Assembly (NCBI RefSeq): GCF_003977685.1
Contig: NZ_RYZH01000029.1
Location: 1 to 64,000 of the forward strand
DNA length: 64,000 nucleotides
Source: Tautonia sociabilis
Lineage (GTDB): Bacteria > Planctomycetota > Planctomycetia > Isosphaerales > Isosphaeraceae
Direction of reading: 5' to 3'
Shown here: positions 38,900 to 48,259 of the stretch, one piece after another
Position numbering within the stretch: position 1 is the stretch's first letter
Layout of the letters: every line of letters begins with the position of its first letter
Notes under the pieces: model-generated
What the model was told of the DNA's origin: nothing
Seen by the model: only the letters and a program-made list of their open reading frames with translations
Database searches by the model: none
Made by a program: the position numbers and the translations under genes

Positions 38900-40003
38900 T
38901 CAATCCGGTCGGGCTTCCGCCCCCACCGGATCGGCCTCGAGCTCGGCCGAGGAGGAGGGGACCGGCGGGACGGGAATCGCCTCGGCCTCCTCGTCCTGGG
39001 AGGCCGAGGGAACCAGCAGCAGCAGGGCGATCATCGCCGCCGTGCTCAGGCCGTTGAAGGTGGCATGCATCGCGATCGGAGCGACCAGCCCGCCGGTCCT
39101 CCGGTAGACGATGCCCAGCCCGACCGCCAGCACGAACAGCGGGATCGGCGCCGGCCACTGGCCAAAGTGCACTCCCGCGAACAGGGCCGCCGGCAGCAGC
39201 AACGCCGCCCGGCTCCTCGGTCGGCCGACCGGGGCGCTCGCCCCCCGCTTCCCCGCCGGGGAGTCCTCCCCAACTTCGGCGACCGCCGGCCCTCCGTCCG
39301 GGGCCTTCAGGAAGACCAGGTCCCCCGGATCCTCGACCCGGGGCAGTTCCTCCCGGACCCGGGCGGGATCGAGCCGTTTCTCCAACCAGCCCTGCAGGAT
39401 GCCGCGGAACATCAGCTCCTCGGCCGCCGGCGCCAGCACCACCGCCGAGACCAGGGCCAGCACCATGACCGCTGGCGAGGGGCGCTCCATCAGCATCTGC
39501 TGCAACGGGTGGGCCGTCGGCTCCCAGACGAAGATCGCCGCGAGCTGGACCGCGTAGACCAGGGGCACCAGGCAGAGGGCCGCCACCACGCCAGTCGCCA
39601 CGTCAGACAGAAGCGTCTCCCAGCGGAAGCCCAGGTCGGCCGCCTTCGCCCGGCAGGAAAGGACGAGCATCGCCGGCAGCACGACCAGCAGCGTCAGGTT
39701 GACCAACGACACGGCGGCCATCGCGTCGACCAGATCCAGATTCCCCGACTCGTCCCGACGGCCCCGGAGAATCGCGGAGGCGATCACCGTGACCACCTGC
39801 CAGGCGAGGAAACAGAAGAGGGCCTCTCGGCCCCCCCAGGGGACCGCCCGGGCCGGCCGGGTGGGCACGATCGGCCGGCCCGACCACCAGCGCTCGGCGA
39901 CCACCGCCCAGGAGGCGGAGATCGCCAGCAACACCCCCATCGCCAGGCCGAGGAGCAGGAGCGCCGATCGCATCGGAACGTCGAGTTGGGGATCGAGCGG
40001 CAT
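38900..40003 (-). CDS. CPBP family intramembrane metalloprotease
   Basis: 367 residues from MPLDPQLDVPMRSALLLLG, an integral membrane protein with about seven hydrophobic segments. The CPBP (CAAX protease/bacteriocin-processing, Abi) motifs are in order: E195-E196 in APAAEELMFRG, H279 in FAGVHFGQW, and H313 in APIAMHATFNG. A non-conserved, charged insertion of about 60 residues lies between the first and second motifs. Family members cleave prenylated or secreted peptides, or serve as immunity proteins; the substrate here is unknown. The gene is divergent from tyrS with 181 nt between. Confidence 0.85.
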   Translation of the reverse strand: MPLDPQLDVPMRSALLLLGLAMGVLLAISASWAVVAERWWSGRPIVPTRPARAVPWGGREALFCFLAWQVVTVIASAILRGRRDESGNLDLVDAMAAVSLVNLTLLVVLPAMLVLSCRAKAADLGFRWETLLSDVATGVVAALCLVPLVYAVQLAAIFVWEPTAHPLQQMLMERPSPAVMVLALVSAVVLAPAAEELMFRGILQGWLEKRLDPARVREELPRVEDPGDLVFLKAPDGGPAVAEVGEDSPAGKRGASAPVGRPRSRAALLLPAALFAGVHFGQWPAPIPLFVLAVGLGIVYRRTGGLVAPIAMHATFNGLSTAAMIALLLLVPSASQDEEAEAIPVPPVPSSSAELEADPVGAEARPD

Positions 40004-40184
40004 CGGCGGCGGCACTCCGGCAAGGCGGGAAAGAACGAGGAGGTTCGACCCTCCAATGGTAGGACCCGACCGGCCATCGGGCCACCTTGTCCGAACCGAA
40101 GCGATGGCCTAGAATCGCTCCCGCCCCGCCCCGGGGGCCCCCTCGAACCCGATCCGCAAGCCCCGACCCAGGTTAGCGCCCCCG

Positions 40185-41402
40185 ATGCGACCCGCCGCCG
40201 AGCAACTCGACCTCCTCCGACGGGGGATCGACGCGATCACCCCCGAGGCCGAATTCGTCAAGAAGCTGGAGGCGTCGGCCCGCACCGGGACCCCGCTGCG
40301 GGTCAAGTACGGCATCGACCCGACCGGCATCGACGTCCACCTCGGCCATACCGTCCCGCTGCGGAAGCTCCGGCAGTTCCAGGATCTCGGGCACACGGCC
40401 GTCATCATCATCGGCGACTACACCGCCCTGGTCGGCGACCCCTCCGGCCGCTCCGACCACCGCGCCGGTCTGACGAAGGAACAGGTCGAGGCCAACGCCC
40501 GAGACTACCTCGCCCAGGTCGGCAAGATCGTCGACCTCTCCCGCGCCGAGGTCCGCCACAACGGCGATTGGTTCTCCCGGTGGACCTTCCTGGACGTCCT
40601 GGACCTGACCCGACGCATGACCATCGGCCAGGTCTCCGCCCGCGAGGACTTCGCCCTGCGGCTCAAGTCGGAGAAGCCGGTCTACCTGAGCGAATGCCTC
40701 TACCCACTCATGCAGGGATGGGACTCAGTGGAGATCCGGGCCGACGTGGAGCTGGGGGGAACCGAGCAGCTCTTCAACCTGCTCGTCGCCCGCGACCTCC
40801 AGCAGGACGAGGGGCAGCCGCCTCAGGTGGCCATGACGATGCCGATTCTGGTGGGCACCGACGGCAAGCAGCGCATGGGCAAGAGCCTGGGGAATTACAT
40901 CGGCGTCTCCGAGCCTCCGGAAACGCAATTCGGCAAGGTGATGAGCATCCCCGACGAGCCGATGCGCCAGTACTTCACCCTGCTGACCGACCTCCCGATG
41001 GCCGAGATCGACGCGATGCTCGCCCCCGGGGTGAACCCCCGAGACGCCAAGGAGGTTCTCGGCAAGACGATCGTCTCCCAGTACCACGGCCCCGAGGCCG
41101 CCGAGGCCGCCGCCGCCGCCTTCCGCCGCCGTGCCGCCGGCGAGGACCCCGAGGAGATCCCCGAGGTCCCGGTCCCCCGCGACCAGTTCGACGCCGACGG
41201 CCGGATCACCATGCCCAGGCTGATCGTCGCCCTCAAGCTCGATTCGAGCACCTCCAACGCCCGCCGAGTCATCGAGCAGGGGGGCGTCACCATCGGCCCC
41301 GACCGGACGCCTGTGACCGACCCAAAGGCGCCGATCGCCGTCCCCGACGGGTTGATCGTCCGTGTCGGCAAGCGGAAGATCGCCCGAGTGCGGCGCTCCT
41401 GA
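40185..41402 (+). CDS. tyrS: Tyrosyl-tRNA synthetase
   Basis: 405 residues, full length. It charges tRNA-Tyr in the cytoplasm. The class I signature HLGH (52-55, in GIDPTGIDVHLGHTVPLRKL) and the KMSKS-type loop RMGKS (about 230-234) are present. LGGTEQLFNLLVARDLQ and the tyrosine-binding stretch YLSECLYPLMQGWDSVEIRA fit TyrS. The C-terminal 65 residues form an S4 RNA-binding domain (RLIVALKLDSSTSNARRVIE). The ATG at 40185 has no strong ribosome binding site. Confidence 0.95.
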   Translation: MRPAAEQLDLLRRGIDAITPEAEFVKKLEASARTGTPLRVKYGIDPTGIDVHLGHTVPLRKLRQFQDLGHTAVIIIGDYTALVGDPSGRSDHRAGLTKEQVEANARDYLAQVGKIVDLSRAEVRHNGDWFSRWTFLDVLDLTRRMTIGQVSAREDFALRLKSEKPVYLSECLYPLMQGWDSVEIRADVELGGTEQLFNLLVARDLQQDEGQPPQVAMTMPILVGTDGKQRMGKSLGNYIGVSEPPETQFGKVMSIPDEPMRQYFTLLTDLPMAEIDAMLAPGVNPRDAKEVLGKTIVSQYHGPEAAEAAAAAFRRRAAGEDPEEIPEVPVPRDQFDADGRITMPRLIVALKLDSSTSNARRVIEQGGVTIGPDRTPVTDPKAPIAVPDGLIVRVGKRKIARVRRS

Positions 41403-41467
41403 CGCGAGCGGCCCCGATCGCCGCCACACTCCTTCGCAGGACAGACAAAGGACAGGGACCACGAATC

Positions 41468-42535
41468 ATGGCCGAACACGGCATCGGACTCGTCGGCTGC
41501 GGCATGATCGCCGAGTACCACACCAAGGCGATCAACGAGATCCCCGGGGCCCGCGTCGTGGCCGTCTTCGACCAGGTGCCCGGCCGGGGAGAGAAAATCG
41601 TCGGCATGGCCGAGGGAGGAGAGGTCGCCATCTACGACGATCTGGAAAAGATGCTCGCCCACCCGGGGCTGGACGTGGTCAGCGTCTGCACCCCCAGCGG
41701 CGCCCACCGGGACCCGGCCGTCGCGGCGGCGAAGGCGGGCAAACACGTGGTCGTCGAGAAGCCGCTGGAAATCACCCTGGCCCGCTGCGACGCGATCATC
41801 AACGCCTGCGACGCCGCCGGCACTCGGCTCTGCACCATCTTCCCCTCACGATACTCCCCGGCCAACGCCCGGCTGAAGGAGGCAATCGAACTGGGCCGCT
41901 TCGGCCGACTGACGCTGGGAGACACCTACATCAAGTGGTGGCGCACCCAGGAGTATTACGACTCCGGCGGCTGGCGCGGCACCTGGGCCCTCGACGGCGG
42001 CGGCGCCCTGATGAACCAGTCGATCCACAACGTCGACCTGCTCTCCTGGCTCATGGGAGAGGTCGAGACCGTCACCGCCCTGACCGCCACGCTCGCCCAC
42101 GAACGCATCGAGGTGGAGGACACCGCCGTCGCCGCCGTCCGCTTCAAGAACGGCGCCCTCGGCGTCATCGAGGCCGCCACCAGCGCCTATCCCGGCCTCT
42201 CCAAGCGGATCGAGATCCACGGCGACCGCGGCTCGGCCCGGATCGAACAGGACGACATCACCCTCTGGGAGTTCCAGGAGAAGGTCCCCAGCGACAACGA
42301 CATCCTCGCCGCCATGGCCCGGGCCGGCGCCACCGGCGGCGGCTCCGACCCCCGCGGCATCACCCACGAGGGGCACCGCCTGCAGCTCTCCGACTTCCTC
42401 GCCGCCATCGATGAGGGACGCCCCGCCTTCGTCGACGGCCGCGAAGGGCGCAAGTCGGTCGAGATCATCCGCGCTATCTACCGGTCGGCAGAGCAGGGGG
42501 GGAAACCGGTCACGCTGCCCTTGACGGACGACTGA
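41468..42535 (+). CDS. Gfo/Idh/MocA family oxidoreductase
   Basis: 355 residues. The N-terminal Rossmann domain begins GIGLVGCGMIAEYHTKAINE and includes VSVCTPSGAHRDPA and the conserved EKPLEI lysine motif. The C-terminal domain has GWRGTWALDGGGALMNQSIH followed by NVDLLSWLMG, the usual substrate-binding helix. Such enzymes oxidise or reduce sugars and inositols with NAD(P). It starts 65 nt after tyrS on the same strand and may be cotranscribed, though the functions are unrelated. Substrate unknown. Confidence 0.9.
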   Translation: MAEHGIGLVGCGMIAEYHTKAINEIPGARVVAVFDQVPGRGEKIVGMAEGGEVAIYDDLEKMLAHPGLDVVSVCTPSGAHRDPAVAAAKAGKHVVVEKPLEITLARCDAIINACDAAGTRLCTIFPSRYSPANARLKEAIELGRFGRLTLGDTYIKWWRTQEYYDSGGWRGTWALDGGGALMNQSIHNVDLLSWLMGEVETVTALTATLAHERIEVEDTAVAAVRFKNGALGVIEAATSAYPGLSKRIEIHGDRGSARIEQDDITLWEFQEKVPSDNDILAAMARAGATGGGSDPRGITHEGHRLQLSDFLAAIDEGRPAFVDGREGRKSVEIIRAIYRSAEQGGKPVTLPLTDD

Positions 42536-42755
42536 TTCCGGAGGTCTCCGACCGCTGATCCTCCAAGTCCTGGGGCGGCTCGGGTCGACCCGACCCCTCC
42601 CGCCCCCGCCGATCCCCGAGCCCAACCACCGCTTGATGCCCGGATGACCCCGAGCACAAACCGAGGCGAGGCGGGGCCGATCAGCCTCGCCCAACCTCCT
42701 CGACCGGACGAGATCGCCGGCCGACTCCCATCGCGGCTCAACGGAGTGACCGCCG

Positions 42756-43709
42756 ATGTTCCCCAAGCGATCCCGAGCGAAGAAGCCCCGCAACAAGGCG
42801 ATCGACTACGCCACGTACCTCGGCGTCCGGCTCGTCGTCTTCCTGGCGCAGCGGCTCTCGATCCGGCAATCGTACGCGCTGGCCGACGCCATCGCGGCGC
42901 TGGTCTACCGGATCGACAAACGCCATCGCGAGGTGGCCATGGAGAACCTCCGCCTGGCGTTCGGCGACGACTATTCGGAGGCGGAGCGCGAGCGGATCGT
43001 CCGAGGCGTCTACCGGCACTTCCTCCGGATGGTGATGGAGATGCTGCACATCCCCCGGATGATGAGCCTGACCACCTGGCGACGGTACCTCCGCCTGGAG
43101 GGGCACGAGGCGGTGCTGGAACGGCTGCTCAAGGGCGGGCCGATGATCATGCTGACCGGCCATTATGGAAACTGGGAGATGGCCGGCTACCTGTTCGGCG
43201 CCTTCGGCTTCCCGCCGAACTCGGTCGCCCGGACGCTGGACAACCCCCACCTGGACCGCTTCCTCCGCTCCTTCCGAGAGCGCACCGGCCAGCGGATGAT
43301 CGCCAAGAAGGGGGGGAGCGAGGCGATGGTCGACGTGCTGGAGTCCGGCGGCCTGCTATCGATGCTCGCCGACCAGGACGCCGGGCCCAAGGGGCTGTTC
43401 GTCCCCTTCTTCGGCCGGCCGGCGTCGACGTTCAAGGCGATCGCCCTGCTGGCGATCGAGTACAACGCTCCGATCGTCGTCGGCGGCGCCCGCCGCATCG
43501 GCGACGACTTCCGCTACGTCGTCGAGGTCGAGGAGATCATCGACCCCGACCCGGAGAACGCCTCTCCCGACCTCGTCCCCGAGCTGACCCGACGCTACAC
43601 CGCCGCCCTGGAGCGGATGATCCGCCGCGATCCAACGCAGTACCTCTGGCTCCACCGGCGCTGGAAGCACCAGCCGCAACCCCGGAAGGCGAAGCCGAAG
43701 GCGGCCTGA
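42756..43709 (+). CDS. LpxL/HtrB-like lysophospholipid/lipid A acyltransferase
   Basis: 317 residues. The active-site motif HX4E is H136-E141 (GHYGNWE). Other family phrases are MENLRLAFGDDYSEAERERI, MLADQDAGPKGLFVPFFGRP and LTRRYTAALERMIRRDPTQY followed by LWLHRRWK. These enzymes add a secondary acyl chain to lipid A or related lipids at the inner membrane. The ATG follows GGAGTG. It lies 220 nt after the oxidoreductase gene. Whether the product decorates lipid A or another lipid cannot be told from sequence. Confidence 0.85.
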   Translation: MFPKRSRAKKPRNKAIDYATYLGVRLVVFLAQRLSIRQSYALADAIAALVYRIDKRHREVAMENLRLAFGDDYSEAERERIVRGVYRHFLRMVMEMLHIPRMMSLTTWRRYLRLEGHEAVLERLLKGGPMIMLTGHYGNWEMAGYLFGAFGFPPNSVARTLDNPHLDRFLRSFRERTGQRMIAKKGGSEAMVDVLESGGLLSMLADQDAGPKGLFVPFFGRPASTFKAIALLAIEYNAPIVVGGARRIGDDFRYVVEVEEIIDPDPENASPDLVPELTRRYTAALERMIRRDPTQYLWLHRRWKHQPQPRKAKPKAA

Positions 43710-43749
43710 GGCCGGTTGAGCTGGATGACCGGCGATCGGCCCGGAATGG

Positions 43750-43770
43750 CCGGGGTCGGGGCGACCCCGG
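43750..43770. terminator. Bidirectional terminator candidate between convergent genes
   Basis: A perfect 9-bp stem, CCGGGGTCG and CGACCCCGG, around a GGG loop, placed between the ends of the acyltransferase (plus) and GH2 (minus) genes. There is no T-run on either side, so efficiency is uncertain. Confidence 0.4.
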
Positions 43771-43854
43771 TTCGGGAGGCGCTCGACGCCGGGGGAGAGA
43801 CGACCCCCGCTCCCCGGCCGTCGCGACGTCGAGCGGCCTGATCGCCAGAGGCCC

Positions 43855-46800
43855 CTACTCGGAGCGGAGCAGGGAGAGGCCAAGGTCGATGCCCTGCCCC
43901 CCGCCGGTCTGCCGGCATCGGACGGCGATGACGTTCCGGCCGGCTCGGAAGGCGGAGCGCTGCTCGGGGGAGAGCAGCAGGTCGCGATAGGAGGTGACGT
44001 ACCCGTCGACCGAGACGATGGGGCGGCCGTTGACGATAACCTGGGCCCCCTCGTCGTGGAAGAGGCGGAGGGTCAGCTGATCGTCGGGCGAGAGCCCGGG
44101 CAGGTCGACCTCGGTGCGCAGCCAGATGGTCGGGGTGTCCCATCGGGTGTGCACGGCGATGCCCGGGGTGCCCTCGGTGCCGAAGCCGGAGCGGCCGGAG
44201 GCCCAGGAAGAGGCATCGAAGTCGGGGGAGGCCCAGCCCTCACCGGGGTCGCTGGTGGTGTAGGACCACGAGGCCCCGGCTCCCGATTCGCCGGTCGGCA
44301 GCACGGCCTGGCGGCGGGATGCCGCCGAGTCGACCGCGACCGGCACCGAGGGATCGACCCCAAGGTCCTCGGGCAAGGGCTCGGCGGTGACGAGTTCGAG
44401 GGTCGGGTCGATGGGGTAGCGGCCGGTCGAGTCTCCGAAGATCGCCAGGCCGCCAACGTGCTCGGCGTCCTCGGGGACCTCGAAGCGGAGGACCAGCGGC
44501 TCGCCGGCGGCGATGGCGAGGCGGGCGGCCTCGGGCAGTTCACCGCCGAATTCCAGCAGGGCGCCGTGGCTGCCGTGCTCGACGCCGGCCAGGTGGGAGA
44601 GCACTCCCCGGGAGTCGGCCGGGTCGTCCTCGAGCGGCTCAGCGGGCAGGGGCTCGCCGTTGATCGAGACAACCAGGGTGCTGGGGAAGGGGCGAGCGTC
44701 GGTCTGCGGATAGTCCTGCGCGTTGACGCGATCGGGCCAGTCGACCCGCTCTCGACCGGCCTTCGCCGAGGCCTCGACGAGCAGGTTGAACGACTCGGGC
44801 TTCGCCTGAGCGACTGCCTGGGGAACGGCGATGCGGTACTCGAAGTACCCGTGGCCTCGGCCGTAGACCTTCCCCTCGGGAGCGTTGGCGGGGTCGGACC
44901 ATTGGCTTCGGGCGTAGTCCTCCGGGTCGAACCGCAGCGTGACCTCACGCTCCAGGGCCGCCTTCCGGGAAACCCGGGGCGCCCCGTCCTCGGAACGGAC
45001 GACCAGATTGACGTAGTTGGCCGCGAACCGGCGATTCTGGGGATCCCGAAGGGTCAGGATCAGGGCGCCGACGAAGGGGTAATCGGGCAAAGTCACCCGG
45101 ATCGGCTCCTGCCAGGTCACGCCGTAAGGCTCCCAGCGCGCGGGGAAGGACTCGGGCGCCACCACCATCCGCTCGTTGCCCCGATCATCGGCCCCCTGAA
45201 CCCACCAGCGCAGGGCGGGCTCGAAGTCCAGATCGGAGTAATGGCTGATGAAGACCGGCACCTCGACCGTCTCCCCCGGCCGTCCGACGATCGCCGGAGG
45301 GGCGTCGAAACCGACGAAGTCGGCCTGGTTCAGCTCGTTGACCCACATGTCGGGCAGGAAGGCGTCGTAGCCGAAGACCTTGGGGGTGCGGTCGTAGTTG
45401 AGGAAGCCGTTGTGCTCCCATTCGATGTCGGTCAGCTCGGTGTAGATATACCCCTGGATCGTGTTGTGCTTGCGCAGTTGTGTGGTCAGATAGCGGAAGC
45501 CCCAGGAAATGTCCCGGTCGCCGCCGCCGGCCGAGACGTTGCCGTATTCGGAATTCATCAGGGGCTCGGTTCCCTGCACTTGGCCGGGGACGTAGTTGAA
45601 CGGGCTTCCGGGCTTGGTCTGGGAGACGACCTCCTCGATGTGGGCCCGGGCGCGGTCGTCGTCGTCGATGTAGAAGTGCCAGGAGTTGATGTCGGTCCCC
45701 TCGACGTGGTCGCGCTTGTCGGGCGAGTTGTCCTCGACGAGTCGGGTCGGATCGAGCGCCCGGATGGCGGCGACCATCGCCTTGACCCACTGATGCGTTT
45801 CGGTCGCCTGTTTGTAGGACTGCCAGGGGAAGGGGGCGAGGCCCCAGGTCTCGTTGAAGGCGACCCAGGACCAGATGCTCGGGTGGTTGCGGTCGCGAGG
45901 GACGGCCTCCCGCATCGTGCGCTCCCAGGAGTCTCGGGCGGTCTGGTCCTGCTCCCAGGTGTTGGGGAGGTCCTGCATGATGAGCAGGCCGTACTTGTCG
46001 GCCCAATAGAGCTTCCTCGGCTCCTCGGTCTTGATATGGATGCGCAGGCAGTTGAGCCCGTGAACGCGGGCCGAGGCGACGTCTCGCCGCAGGAACTCGT
46101 CGCTGGGGGCGGTGTAGAGTCCGTCGGGGTTGTACGACTGGTCGAGCGCCCCCCGGATGTAGACGGGTTTGCCGTTGAGCAGGAAGCGTTCGAACGGCTC
46201 GTCGCCGAAGGTCCCCCGAGCGATCGTCCGCAGGCCGAAATAGGTGCGCACCGAGTCGATGACGTTGCCGGCGGGGTCCTTCAACTCGATCGCCAGGTCA
46301 TACAGGTGCGGCGACTCGGGGGACCACGGCTTCGCCTGGCTCACGACGGCCTCGATCCGGGCCGAGGCCAGCTCCCCCTCGGACGACCGGGAGGGTGCGG
46401 CCACTCGGGCCGAGGCCGCCTCGACGGTCGGATCGTCGGGCTTCAGGGAGACGGTCCATTCCCCCTCGGGCCGGGGGCCGCCGACGGTCACGTCGATCGC
46501 CACCCGAGCCGGGTCGAGCGACTCGGTACGGATGAAGAAGCCGGCGATGTACGACTCGGGCCGAGCTTCCAGCCAGACTGTCTGCCAGATGCCCGAGACG
46601 GTCGTGTACCAGTCGATCTGCTTGCCGGTCGGCAGGTTCCGGGCGGTGGGGTCGAAGGCTCGGACGACAAGGACGTTCTCGCCGTCGCCGTCGGCCAGCG
46701 CATCGGTCACGTCCGCCTCGAACGGCGTGTAGCCCCCCTCGTGCTCGGCGACCTTGGTACCGTTGACCCAAACGTCGGCCCGGTAGTCGACCGCCCCGAA

Positions 46801-47169
46801 GCGGAGCCAGACCCGACGCCCTTCGGGCCAGTCATCGGGCACGCGGAACGTTCGGCGATACCAACCGATCTCGGGCGAGTCGACCTCGCCGATCCCCGAG
46901 AGCCGGCTCTCCCAGGCGAAGGGGACGATAATCTCCCGGTCGAACCCCTCGGCCTCCGGCTCGAACCACCTCGAGTCGAGCCCGGCATCGTCGGGGTCAA
47001 AGCGGAACTCCCAGGAGCCGTTGAGGTTAGCCCAATCCGATCGGACGGCCTGCGGCTCGGGGTGCTCGGGGCGGGGGATGCTCTCGTCCTGGGAGGCGGC
47101 CGAGGCGGACGCCGCGGCCAGCGCGGCGACCGTCGCCGCGAGGAGGGCTCGGGTCGGGCTCGGGGTCAT
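43855..47169 (-). CDS. Secreted glycoside hydrolase family 2 protein
   Basis: 1104 residues from MTPSPTRALLAATVAALAAA, a signal peptide ending ASASA; an ATG at 47208 is possible but less likely. The jelly-roll sugar-binding domain comes first (WYRRTFRVPDDWPEGRRVWL), then an immunoglobulin-like domain, then the TIM barrel. Catalytic residues are visible: acid/base E440 in FNETWG and nucleophile E541 in NSEYGN. An extra C-terminal galactose-binding-like domain (about 900-1100) includes WLRTEVDLPG and NVIAVRCRQTGGGQGIDLGL. GH2 includes beta-galactosidases, glucuronidases and mannosidases; which one is not clear. Neighbouring DUF1080 gene suggests polysaccharide breakdown. Confidence 0.88.
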   Translation of the reverse strand: MTPSPTRALLAATVAALAAASASAASQDESIPRPEHPEPQAVRSDWANLNGSWEFRFDPDDAGLDSRWFEPEAEGFDREIIVPFAWESRLSGIGEVDSPEIGWYRRTFRVPDDWPEGRRVWLRFGAVDYRADVWVNGTKVAEHEGGYTPFEADVTDALADGDGENVLVVRAFDPTARNLPTGKQIDWYTTVSGIWQTVWLEARPESYIAGFFIRTESLDPARVAIDVTVGGPRPEGEWTVSLKPDDPTVEAASARVAAPSRSSEGELASARIEAVVSQAKPWSPESPHLYDLAIELKDPAGNVIDSVRTYFGLRTIARGTFGDEPFERFLLNGKPVYIRGALDQSYNPDGLYTAPSDEFLRRDVASARVHGLNCLRIHIKTEEPRKLYWADKYGLLIMQDLPNTWEQDQTARDSWERTMREAVPRDRNHPSIWSWVAFNETWGLAPFPWQSYKQATETHQWVKAMVAAIRALDPTRLVEDNSPDKRDHVEGTDINSWHFYIDDDDRARAHIEEVVSQTKPGSPFNYVPGQVQGTEPLMNSEYGNVSAGGGDRDISWGFRYLTTQLRKHNTIQGYIYTELTDIEWEHNGFLNYDRTPKVFGYDAFLPDMWVNELNQADFVGFDAPPAIVGRPGETVEVPVFISHYSDLDFEPALRWWVQGADDRGNERMVVAPESFPARWEPYGVTWQEPIRVTLPDYPFVGALILTLRDPQNRRFAANYVNLVVRSEDGAPRVSRKAALEREVTLRFDPEDYARSQWSDPANAPEGKVYGRGHGYFEYRIAVPQAVAQAKPESFNLLVEASAKAGRERVDWPDRVNAQDYPQTDARPFPSTLVVSINGEPLPAEPLEDDPADSRGVLSHLAGVEHGSHGALLEFGGELPEAARLAIAAGEPLVLRFEVPEDAEHVGGLAIFGDSTGRYPIDPTLELVTAEPLPEDLGVDPSVPVAVDSAASRRQAVLPTGESGAGASWSYTTSDPGEGWASPDFDASSWASGRSGFGTEGTPGIAVHTRWDTPTIWLRTEVDLPGLSPDDQLTLRLFHDEGAQVIVNGRPIVSVDGYVTSYRDLLLSPEQRSAFRAGRNVIAVRCRQTGGGQGIDLGLSLLRSE

Positions 47170-47495
47170 GGGCGGGAAGCTCCGGGGCGACTCAGTTCGG
47201 ATCATCAATCGGTCGGCGGTTCAGAGGGGGCGATCGGTCCTCCGTCGGGTCCTCCGACAGGTCCGTCTCGGGGGCCTCAGGCAGGCAGGCCTGCGGTCGG
47301 TGGCCCCCAACCGCCCCTCCGGCGGACCACCGAACGCTCGAATCGGGCCGATCTCCGGCTCCGCCCGGCTCGAGCGGAGGACGGAACGATGCCCTGGGAG
47401 GGCCGGAGGCGGGTCGCTCCGGGGGTCGGACGCCTCCCGGGACCGGGTACGGCTTCCCCCGGCCCTCGACCCGTCCACCGTCCAGGGCTCTGGGC
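47170..47495. other. Gene-free spacer
   Basis: About 325 nt between two minus-strand genes, both for secreted carbohydrate-active proteins. No gene, clear promoter or strong terminator seen. Confidence 0.35.
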
Positions 47496-48155
47496 TCAAT
47501 CGCTCGCGTCGGCCCCGGCCAGGGGACGGACGCTGACCTCCTTGAAAAACACGACGTCGCCGTCGCCGTGGTTCTGGAGGCCGAGGTAGCCCCGGGTCGG
47601 GCGAGGGCCTCGGATGGGCTCGTAGTCCTGACGGCGGGGGGGAATCGGGTCGGAGGTCGGATCGAAGCGGTTGACCTCCTCGCCGTTGACCGAGACTCGG
47701 ATCTCCTCGCCGTCCAGGGTGATCTCCATCGTGTTCCACTGGCCGGCCTGCGCGGGGGTGGCCGTCGAGGCGGAGTAGGAGTAGATCGCCCCGGTGCGGT
47801 GCAGCGGGTCGGCCTGGTCGCAGATCTGGACCTCGAAGCCGTGGTGCACGGCGAACCACGGGTCGTCGGGCTTCTCGGCGATCCGGATGGAGACGCCGGA
47901 GTTGTCTCGGCCGTCCTCGGCCTTGTAGACAACCCGGATGACGCAGTCGCCGAAGGTCTCCGGCTCATACCAGAGCAGGCCCATGCCGCCGACGGTCTTG
48001 TAACCCTCGTCGACCTGCTCGAACGAGCCGGGGCCGACCTGGTTCCAGCCGTCGAGCGACTTGCCGTCGAAAATCACTCGGAACCCGTCCTCCTGGGCCG
48101 GGGCGAGTGGGGCGATCGCGAACAGCAGCAGGGGGACGATCGCAAGGCGGGGCAT
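47496..48155 (-). CDS. Secreted DUF1080 (3-keto-disaccharide hydrolase-like) protein
   Basis: 219 residues from MPRLAIVPLLLFAIAPLAPA, a signal peptide; GGGAGG precedes the ATG. The mature part is one DUF1080 domain, a concanavalin-like fold: FRVIFDGKSLDGWNQVGPGS, LLWYEPETFGDCVIRVVYKA, NSGVSIRIAEKPDDP, GFEVQICDQADP, GAIYSY and GYLGLQNHGDGDVVFFKEV. Some members hydrolyse 3-keto sugars made by Gfo/Idh/MocA dehydrogenases. The family is greatly expanded in planctomycetes. Activity here is inferred from family. Confidence 0.85.
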   Translation of the reverse strand: MPRLAIVPLLLFAIAPLAPAQEDGFRVIFDGKSLDGWNQVGPGSFEQVDEGYKTVGGMGLLWYEPETFGDCVIRVVYKAEDGRDNSGVSIRIAEKPDDPWFAVHHGFEVQICDQADPLHRTGAIYSYSASTATPAQAGQWNTMEITLDGEEIRVSVNGEEVNRFDPTSDPIPPRRQDYEPIRGPRPTRGYLGLQNHGDGDVVFFKEVSVRPLAGADASD

Positions 48156-48259
48156 CGCGGCCTCCCGGGGGTCGGAGCGGGGCGGGGCGTCAGGTGTCTG
48201 GGGGCCGCTCGCACAACGGCCCTCGAAGACGCCCATTAGAACCCCCGGCCGGGGCGGGA

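Noticed and set aside
44056..47589. A 1177-codon open frame opposite the GH2 gene
   Set aside because: Same high-GC shadow effect; the GH2 catalytic motifs are on the minus strand.
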